This document shows, piece after piece, positions 58,497 to 64,000 of a stretch of DNA of 64,000 bases. How positions within the stretch are numbered: position 1 is the stretch's first letter; each line of letters opens with the position of its first letter. The notes under the pieces were generated by a model. It worked only from the letters and a program-made list of their open reading frames with translations. It was not told the origin of the DNA and did not search any database. This DNA is from Pseudomonas veronii (GTDB lineage Bacteria; Pseudomonadota; Gammaproteobacteria; Pseudomonadales; Pseudomonadaceae). The position numbers were made by a program, and so were the translations under genes. The stretch lies in the NCBI RefSeq assembly GCF_001439695.1, contig NZ_JYLL01000002.1, forward strand, positions 62,001 through 126,000, given 5' to 3'.

Positions 58497-59231
58497 TCAG
58501 CCCTCCAGGGAGCCGCCCGCCAACGCACACAGCTGGATCGGGTCGAGGATGTGTACTTCCTTGCCTTCGGCGGCAAGCAGTTCGTTCTGCTGGAAACGGG
58601 TAAATACCCGGGACACGGTTTCCACCGCCAGGCCCAGGTAATTGCCGATTTCATTGCGCGACATGCTCAGGCGGAACTGGTTGGCCGAGAAACCACGGGC
58701 ACGGAACCGCGCCGACAGGTTGACCAGGAAGGTGGCGATGCGCTCGTCGGCGGTTTTCTTCGACAACAGCAGCATCATTTGCTGGTCGTCCCGGATCTCG
58801 CGGCTCATGACACGCATCAGTTGGCGGCGCAGCTGCGGCAGTTGCAGGGCCAGTTCGTCCAGGCGTTCGAAAGGAATTTCGCACACCGATGTGGTCTCCA
58901 GTGCCTGAGCCGACACCGGATGAATCTCGGTGTCCATCCCCGACAACCCGACCAGCTCGCTCGGCAGGTGGAAGCCGGTGATCTGCTCTTCGCCACTGTC
59001 GCTCAGGCTGAAGGTCTTCAATGCACCCGAACGTACTGCATAGACAGAATCGAACTTGTCGCCCTGGCGATATAGAAACTCGCCTTTTTTCAGTGGGCGT
59101 CCACGTTTAACGATTTCGTCCAGCGCATCCATGTCTTCCAGATTCAATGAAAGTGGTAAGCAGAGGGGGGCCAGGCTGCAATCCTTGCAATGGGCCTGGC
59201 TGTTAGCGCGCAGCTTAACGGGCTCGGACAT
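58497..59231 (-). CDS. anr: Anaerobic regulator Anr (FNR family)
   Basis: A 244-residue CRP/FNR-type oxygen-sensing activator. The 4Fe-4S ligands are visible as Cys15, Cys18 and Cys24 in [10 protein letters not shown] and Cys117 in TSVCEIPF. A cNMP-like beta barrel is followed by a C-terminal helix-turn-helix, [25 protein letters not shown], with the E..SR residues reading TTGAT half-sites. It stands next to hemN, ccoS and ccoI, all classic Anr targets or partners, and a matching Anr box precedes hemN. Confidence 0.97.
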   Translation of the reverse strand: MSEPVKLRANSQAHCKDCSLAPLCLPLSLNLEDMDALDEIVKRGRPLKKGEFLYRQGDKFDSVYAVRSGALKTFSLSDSGEEQITGFHLPSELVGLSGMDTEIHPVSAQALETTSVCEIPFERLDELALQLPQLRRQLMRVMSREIRDDQQMMLLLSKKTADERIATFLVNLSARFRARGFSANQFRLSMSRNEIGNYLGLAVETVSRVFTRFQQNELLAAEGKEVHILDPIQLCALAGGSLEG

Positions 59232-59334
59232 TTCTTAAATCCTTGTGGGAAAACACACATAAGACATAAGGGTAACGCACTGTGGGTAGAAGAGGCCAGC
59301 ATGGACGAAAAACCGATGCCGGGATAAAGATTAT

Positions 59335-59352
59335 TGTATCGATGCCGATACA
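59335..59352. promoter_or_regulatory. Perfect inverted repeat, possible operator
   Basis: TGTATCG-ATGC-CGATACA, in the divergent region between anr and the coiled-coil protein, about 35 bases before that gene's ribosome site. The arms are TTGTATC/GATACAA-like and do not match the Anr box. The regulator is not known. Confidence 0.5.
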
Positions 59353-59386
59353 AGTCAGTGTCCCTTAGAGCCTGGAGGCTCACATC

Positions 59387-59884
59387 ATGCTTTCCATCGG
59401 TGAAAACTCTGCTGCCAAGCTGCCGGTTCCGGCGGTTCGCGAGCCCAAGGACCTGGTGGCGGAGGCTAAAGAAGCCAAGGCCGCCAAAGCACTTGAGGAC
59501 GCCACGTCGGCGCCGCTGCGTCCGGCCAAGGCGGTCGAGGGCGTGACCGTGACTATTTCCGGAGCGGCGTTGAAGGCGGCGGGTACCGCGAAGAAAGCCA
59601 ACAGCGATATCGAAGAGAGTGGCCTGCCGGATAACATTCAGCAGACGCTGAAAATGATCCGTCAGATCAAGGAGCAGATCGCCAAGAAACAGGCCGAGCT
59701 GGCCGCAGTGATGGCGGACACGAGCCTGACGCCTGACCAGGCGCGGGTCAAGGCCAGCAACCTGCAAGCCTCACTCAGCGCACTGCAGGCGAGCCTGGTG
59801 ACCGCGCAAGCCTCGCTGGCCAAAGCCATGAAAGGCCTGAGCGGCGAAGACGCCATGAAGGCGGCCTCCCTGGCGATGGCATAG
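59387..59884 (+). CDS. Hypothetical coiled-coil protein
   Basis: A 165-residue protein, unknown function, placed as the hypothetical gene between anr and hemN in P. aeruginosa. It is rich in Ala, Lys and Glu, with a low-complexity start (PKDLVAEAKEAKAAKALEDA) and a probable coiled coil at about 85-155 (NIQQTLKMIRQIKEQIAKKQAEL, SLSALQASLVTAQASLAKAM). No signal peptide. Its ribosome site GGAGG lies inside a hairpin (GAGCC-TGGA-GGCTC, 59368-59381), so translation may depend on opening of this structure. Its stop is 5 bases from the hemN stop. Confidence 0.82.
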   Translation: MLSIGENSAAKLPVPAVREPKDLVAEAKEAKAAKALEDATSAPLRPAKAVEGVTVTISGAALKAAGTAKKANSDIEESGLPDNIQQTLKMIRQIKEQIAKKQAELAAVMADTSLTPDQARVKASNLQASLSALQASLVTAQASLAKAMKGLSGEDAMKAASLAMA

Positions 59885-59889
59885 AACCT

Positions 59890-61272
59890 TCAGATCACCC
59901 GCGAAAAGCGCTGCCGGTTCTGATGTTCCAGGTAGGCATCGAACACCATGCACACCGAGCGCACCAGCAGCCGCCCGGCCGGTAGAACGCGAATGCCTTG
60001 TGCGTCCAGTTCGATCAGGCCGTCGTCGGCCATCGTTTCGAGTTGCGGCCAGATTTCGTCGAAGTAGCCGCGAAAATCGATATTGAACGCCTGTTCGATC
60101 TGCTCGAATGTCAGGCTGAAATTACAGATCAATTGCTGAATCACTTCCCGCCGCAACCGATCGTCCGTGGTGCAGACCAGGCCGCGGTTGGTCGCCAGTT
60201 GCGCGTCGGCCAGGGCGTTCTGGTAGCTATTGAGGTCGCTGGTGTTCTGGCAATACAGATCGCCGATCTGGCTGATGGCCGACACCCCGAGCCCGATCAG
60301 GTCGCAATGGCCGTGGGTGGTGTAGCCCTGGAAGTTGCGTTGCAGGGTGCCTTCTTCCTGGGCAATGGCCAATTCGTCGTCCGGTAGCGCGAAGTGGTCC
60401 ATGCCGATGTAGCAGTAGCCGGCGTCGGTCAACTGTTCGATGGTGGTTTGCAGCATCTGCAGTTTTGCCGCCGGGGACGGCAGGTCATCGGCGTTGATCC
60501 GCCGCTGAGGCATGAAGCGTTCCGGCAAGTGCGCGTAGTTGAACACCGACAGGCGATCCGGTTGCAACTTGATCACTTCTTCCACGGTGCGCGCGAAGTT
60601 GATCGGGGTTTGTTTGGGCAGGCCGTAGATCAGGTCGATATTGATCGAGCGGTACTGCAAGGTGCGCGCGGCATCGATCACGGCGCGGGTTTCTTCCAGG
60701 CTTTGCAGGCGATTGACCGCCCGTTGCACTTCCGGGTCGAGGTCTTGCAGACCGATACTGACGCGGTTGAAGCCCAGCTCGCGCAGCAGGCCCATGGTTG
60801 CCCAGTCGGCTTCGCGCGGGTCGATCTCGATGCTGTAGTCGCCGGAATCGTCATCGAGCAGGTTGAAATGCTTGCGCAGGCAGGCCATCACCTGGCGCAG
60901 TTCGTCATGGCTGAGAAAAGTCGGGGTGCCACCGCCGAAATGCAGCTGCTCCACGGTCTGTTTCGGATCGAGGTGGCAGGCGATCAGTTGGATCTCTTGT
61001 TCCAGGCGCTGCAGGTAGGGCTGGGCGCGGCCGCGGTCCTTGGTGATGACTTTGTTGCAGGCGCAGTAGTAGCAGATGTTGGCGCAGAACGGCACGTGCA
61101 CATACAGCGACAACGGGCGTGCAGCCTTGCGGCTGTCGCGCAGGGCGTGGAGCAGGTCGAAGGAGCCGACCTGGCTGTCGAATTGCACTGCGGTGGGGTA
61201 GGACGTGTAGCGTGGCCCCGCCAAATCGTAGCGATGAATCAGGTTGCTGTCCCAACGAATGGCGTCGAGCAT
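59890..61272 (-). CDS. hemN: Oxygen-independent coproporphyrinogen III dehydrogenase
   Basis: A 460-residue radical-SAM enzyme that converts coproporphyrinogen III to protoporphyrinogen IX without oxygen. The 4Fe-4S motif CANICYYCAC (CxxxCxxC) is in YVHVPFCANICYYCACNK, then LHFGGGTPTFLS and GYTTHGHCDLIGLGVSAI. Length is that of true HemN rather than HemW. ATG 61272. An Anr box lies 61 bases upstream. The gene is convergent with the coiled-coil protein. Confidence 0.97.
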   Translation of the reverse strand: MLDAIRWDSNLIHRYDLAGPRYTSYPTAVQFDSQVGSFDLLHALRDSRKAARPLSLYVHVPFCANICYYCACNKVITKDRGRAQPYLQRLEQEIQLIACHLDPKQTVEQLHFGGGTPTFLSHDELRQVMACLRKHFNLLDDDSGDYSIEIDPREADWATMGLLRELGFNRVSIGLQDLDPEVQRAVNRLQSLEETRAVIDAARTLQYRSINIDLIYGLPKQTPINFARTVEEVIKLQPDRLSVFNYAHLPERFMPQRRINADDLPSPAAKLQMLQTTIEQLTDAGYCYIGMDHFALPDDELAIAQEEGTLQRNFQGYTTHGHCDLIGLGVSAISQIGDLYCQNTSDLNSYQNALADAQLATNRGLVCTTDDRLRREVIQQLICNFSLTFEQIEQAFNIDFRGYFDEIWPQLETMADDGLIELDAQGIRVLPAGRLLVRSVCMVFDAYLEHQNRQRFSRVI

Positions 61273-61332
61273 GCGGGCGTTCCCCCGGATAGACTAGTCG
61301 GCCGAGTCTAGGGGCGTGGCGGATATGGCATC

Positions 61333-61346
61333 TTGATTTGCGTCAA
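61333..61346. promoter_or_regulatory. Anr/FNR box upstream of hemN
   Basis: TTGAT-TTGC-GTCAA fits the TTGAT-N4-(A/G)TCAA consensus. It is 61 bases upstream of the hemN ATG on the minus strand. It fits the known oxygen-dependent control of hemN by Anr, encoded four genes away. Confidence 0.88.
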
Positions 61347-61375
61347 CGGGGAGCGGCGCTATGCCACATGGCCTT

Positions 61376-62059
61376 TTAGTGGCCCATTAGCCAGTGCTGA
61401 TGGGGGCCGGGCAAGGTCCAGATACCGAACAGAATCACCAGCACGCCGCCGGCGGTACGCACACTGCGTTTGCGCAATAATGCCGTGACGCGTTCGGCGG
61501 CCAGCCCGGTCGCCAGCAGCACTGGCCAGGTACCCAGGCCGAACGCCAGCATCAGCACCGCACTGTCCAGCGCATTGCCTTGGCTGGCGGCCCACAGCAG
61601 GGTGCTGTAGACCAACCCGCACGGCAACCAGCCCCACAGCGCGCCCAACAGCAGGGCGCGGGGCAGGCTGGACACCGGCAGCAAACGGTTGGCAACCGGC
61701 TGGATGTGCCGCCACAGGCCGCGACCGAGGCTTTCGATGCGGGTGAGGCCGCTCCACCAGCCGGCCAGGTACAGGCCCATGCTGATCAGCAGCAGGCCGG
61801 CCAGCACGCGCATGAACATCGCCGCCGGGCTGTTGGCCACGGCCCAGCCGGCCAGGCCGATCAGCAGGCCGGCGGTGGCGTAGCTGAGGATGCGCCCCAG
61901 GTTGTACGCGAGCAGCAGGCGGAACCTGCGGCTGCGTTGCTCCTTGGGGATCGCCAGGGTCAGCGCACCCATCAGGCCGCCGCACATGCCCAGGCAATGG
62001 CCGCCCCCCAGCAGGCCAAGGATCAGCGCGGAGACCAGCAGCGGCGCCAGATCAAGCAT
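61376..62059 (-). CDS. Sulfite exporter TauE/SafE (DsbD_2-like) membrane protein of the cco cluster
   Basis: A 227-residue inner-membrane protein with about six hydrophobic helices, starting MLDLAPLLVSALILGLLGGGHCLGMCGGLMGAL; the HCLGMCGG motif with two Cys is characteristic of the group found after ccoS, and WGWLPCGLVYS is a second conserved segment. Such proteins are linked to copper or heme delivery for cbb3 oxidase, but function is not certain. It overlaps ccoS by 8 bases. ATG 62059 chosen. Confidence 0.9.
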   Translation of the reverse strand: MLDLAPLLVSALILGLLGGGHCLGMCGGLMGALTLAIPKEQRSRRFRLLLAYNLGRILSYATAGLLIGLAGWAVANSPAAMFMRVLAGLLLISMGLYLAGWWSGLTRIESLGRGLWRHIQPVANRLLPVSSLPRALLLGALWGWLPCGLVYSTLLWAASQGNALDSAVLMLAFGLGTWPVLLATGLAAERVTALLRKRSVRTAGGVLVILFGIWTLPGPHQHWLMGH

Positions 62060-62270
62060 GGGGCGGATCTTTCGGGTCGGCCGGGGGCTCGGGGCTGTTG
62101 GCCTCGTCGACGGCGGCCAGGTGGTTTGGGTCCTGATCGTCGAACAGCACGCTGTGGGCCGGGCCGTCGAGGTCGTCGTACTGGCCGCTGTCCACCGCCC
62201 AGAAGAAGATGTAGATGGCGATGGCCACAATCAGCAGCGCCGCCGGAATCATCACGTATAAAGCTGGCAT
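62052..62270 (-). CDS. ccoS: Cytochrome oxidase maturation protein CcoS
   Basis: A 72-residue membrane protein needed for cofactor insertion into cbb3 oxidase. One N-terminal helix (about 3-22, ALYVMIPAALLIVAIAIYIFFWAV) is followed by DSGQYDDLDGPAHSVLFDDQD, the CcoS hallmark. ATG 62270 has GGAG five bases upstream and is preferred to GTG 62276. It lies between ccoI and the TauE-like gene, overlapping the latter. Confidence 0.95.
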   Translation of the reverse strand: MPALYVMIPAALLIVAIAIYIFFWAVDSGQYDDLDGPAHSVLFDDQDPNHLAAVDEANSPEPPADPKDPPHA

Positions 62271-62292
62271 CTGCACTCCATGCCCGCGCGGC

Positions 62293-64000
62293 TCAAGCCG
62301 GCAACGGGCGGGTTACTGAGGGGGTGCTGGCGGTCGGCGCGCTCGGCAGGCGAGTCAGGCGCAGGGCGTTGAGCACCACGGTCAACGAACTGAGGGACAT
62401 GCCGACCGCGGCCCAGATCGGCGTGATCCAGCCGAGCGCGGCAAACGGCAGCATAAGGCCATTGTACAGCCCGGCCCACAGCAGATTCTCCATGATCACC
62501 CGACGGGTGCGCCGCGCCAAGGTAAACGCTTGCACCAGGGCGTCGAGGCGGTTGGACAGCAGCACCGCGTCGGCGCTGGTTTTTGCCAGGTCGGTGGCCG
62601 AGCCCATGGCCACGCTGATATCGGCGGCGGCCAGCACCGGCACATCGTTCACGCCATCGCCGAGCATCAGCACTTTGCGCCCTTCCTTGTGCAGTTGTTG
62701 CAGCACTTGCAGCTTGTCATCGGGGCGCAGGCCGCCGTGGGCTTCGTCGATGCCCAGTTCGGCGGCGACGCTGGCGACCATCGGCGAACTGTCGCCCGAC
62801 AGCAGCAGCGTGCGCCAACCGCGTGCCTTGCAGGCCGCCAGCAGGGCCGGGGCGTCGCTGCGCAGGCGGTCATCCAGGACGAACCAGGCGAGGGCGCCGT
62901 CGCGGTCGCCCAACAGCAGCCATTGCCCGGCTTCATCCGGCGCGGCGGGGATCGGGCAGCCGCTGAGTTCACACACATAGCCCGGCTGGCCGATGCGCAG
63001 TTGACGTTCGCCCACCCAGCCTTCCAGGCCGAGGCCGGGGGAACTGAGCACTTCGTCGGCGGCCAGGGGCGCGCGCCCGAAGGCACGGGCGATCGGGTGT
63101 TCTGAGCGATTTTCCAGGGCGGCGGCGAGGCCCAGGCACTGGTCGCTGTTCAACGCTCCCAGGGGGCGGATCGCACGCAGCGCCAGGCGCCCTTCGGTGA
63201 GGGTGCCGGTCTTGTCGAAAATCACCGTGTCGATCTGGTTCAGGCCTTCCAGCACATGGCCGCGGGTCAGCAGCAGGCCGAGTTTGTGCAGGGTGCCGGT
63301 GGCGGCCGTCAGGGCGGTCGGCGTGGCCAGCGACAGCGCGCACGGGCAGGTCGCCACCAGCATTGCCAGGACGATCCAGAACGCCCGCGACGCGTCCAAC
63401 TGCCACCACAACAGGCCGATCAGCACGGCGGCGACCAGCGAGCCGAGCAGGAACCACTGTGCGGCGCGATCGGCGATTTGCGCCAGGTGCGGTTTCTCGG
63501 CCTGGGCCCGCTCCAGCAGGCGCACGATGGCGGACAGGCGCGTGTCGTGGCCCAGGGCGCGCACTTCGACGGTCAGCGCGCCCTCGACGTTGAGGGTGCC
63601 GGCCGTTACCGCATCGCCGACTTGACGCGGTTGCGGCAGGTATTCGCCAGTGAGCAGGGATTCGTCGATGCTCGACTGACCGTCGAGAATCACCCCGTCC
63701 GCCGGCAGCACGGCACCGGGATGAACCAGCACGCGGTCGCCCAGGGCCAGCTCGGGGAGCAGGATGCGTTCGCTCTGGCCTTCAGCGTTCAAACGCAGGC
63801 ATGAGGCAGGCAGCAGGTTGACCAACTGCGCGGTAGCGGCGGCCGTGCGTTCGCGGGCCCGCCGCTCCAGGTAGCGGCCGGCCAGCAGGAACAGCGCGAA
63901 CATGCCCACTGCATCGAAATACAGTTCACCGACGCCGGTGATCGCGGTCCAGATGCCGGCCAGGTAAGCCCCGCCAATGGCCAGGGATACCGACACGTCC
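62293..64000 (-). CDS. ccoI: Copper-type P1B ATPase CcoI/FixI (3' part)
   Basis: The frame is open to the window edge, so the N-terminal part is outside. About 568 residues are seen: the CPCALSLATP transmembrane metal site, the phosphorylation motif FDKTGTLTEG, the HP of SEHPIARAFG, and the hinge GDGVNDVPVLAAADISVAMG, then two final helices. These mark a heavy-metal P-type ATPase, and position before ccoS marks it as the cbb3 oxidase maturation pump, which exports copper for assembly. It is the upstream gene of ccoS in one transcript. Confidence 0.95.
   Translation of the reverse strand, partial: DVSVSLAIGGAYLAGIWTAITGVGELYFDAVGMFALFLLAGRYLERRARERTAAATAQLVNLLPASCLRLNAEGQSERILLPELALGDRVLVHPGAVLPADGVILDGQSSIDESLLTGEYLPQPRQVGDAVTAGTLNVEGALTVEVRALGHDTRLSAIVRLLERAQAEKPHLAQIADRAAQWFLLGSLVAAVLIGLLWWQLDASRAFWIVLAMLVATCPCALSLATPTALTAATGTLHKLGLLLTRGHVLEGLNQIDTVIFDKTGTLTEGRLALRAIRPLGALNSDQCLGLAAALENRSEHPIARAFGRAPLAADEVLSSPGLGLEGWVGERQLRIGQPGYVCELSGCPIPAAPDEAGQWLLLGDRDGALAWFVLDDRLRSDAPALLAACKARGWRTLLLSGDSSPMVASVAAELGIDEAHGGLRPDDKLQVLQQLHKEGRKVLMLGDGVNDVPVLAAADISVAMGSATDLAKTSADAVLLSNRLDALVQAFTLARRTRRVIMENLLWAGLYNGLMLPFAALGWITPIWAAVGMSLSSLTVVLNALRLTRLPSAPTASTPSVTRPLPA

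Overview
This 64-kb window is chromosomal DNA from a Pseudomonas of the fluorescens group. The evidence is high GC, the block crfX-cmpX-sigX-oprF-cobA, the smc-zipA-ligA / 4.5S RNA / dnaX-ybaB-recR block, the apt-anr-hemN-ccoS-ccoI block, and many short palindromic REP-like repeats of the GTGGGAG...CTCCCAC type that typify this group. Most of the window is core genome in the order known from other pseudomonads, with a few accessory insertions.

Layout. 1-1101: 3' end of a MocR-type regulator. 1212-5679: divergent ppsR/ppsA (PEP synthase and its kinase/phosphorylase) and an alpha/beta hydrolase. 5868-10308: rraA, zntB, crfX-cmpX-sigX and oprF, an envelope-stress and mechanosensing cluster. 10369-16215 (minus strand): a nitrate-assimilation operon, nasS-nasT, then nasA-kinase/phosphatase-cobA. 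Both parts start with a sigma-54-type promoter followed by a leader with two A1/G4 hexaloop hairpins and a terminator, the expected target of the ANTAR antiterminator NasT. The nitrite and nitrate reductase genes usually found next to cobA are absent here. 16321-19056: four genes that look like the remains of an SPI-1 (Inv/Mxi-Spa) type III secretion locus: an InvG-like secretin lacking its gate signature, an isolated SctQ C-terminal domain, a HilA-like DNA-binding domain and an IagB-like transglycosylase.

19143-29164: pyrD, rmf, rlmKL, a CHASE/PAS/GGDEF diguanylate cyclase, dacB, yggL and a BenE-family transporter. 29391-37346: purine catabolism. The xdhA-xdhB-xdhC-guaD operon lies between two GntR/FadR-type regulators, with paired TGAC-N6-GTCA motifs in the divergent promoter region and a tandem 52-bp repeat between xdhB and xdhC. 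37349-45936: smc, zipA, ligA, a HExGH putative metallopeptidase and the 4.5S RNA.

46231-53352 is an accessory segment between the 4.5S RNA and dnaX. It holds a Septu-like PtuA/PtuB anti-phage pair of lower GC, a PF11860-type muramidase coupled to a secreted SH3-like protein (a candidate effector-immunity pair), a LysR regulator, an EamA exporter, a VOC protein and a periplasmic solute-binding protein. 53486-57796: dnaX, ybaB, an NADP-dependent reductase and recR. 57867-64000: apt, anr, a coiled-coil protein, hemN (with an Anr box), a TauE/SafE-type membrane protein, ccoS and the 3' part of ccoI, the anaerobic/cytochrome cbb3 maturation cluster.

All calls rest on reading the sequence and on remembered family features. 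No database search was run.
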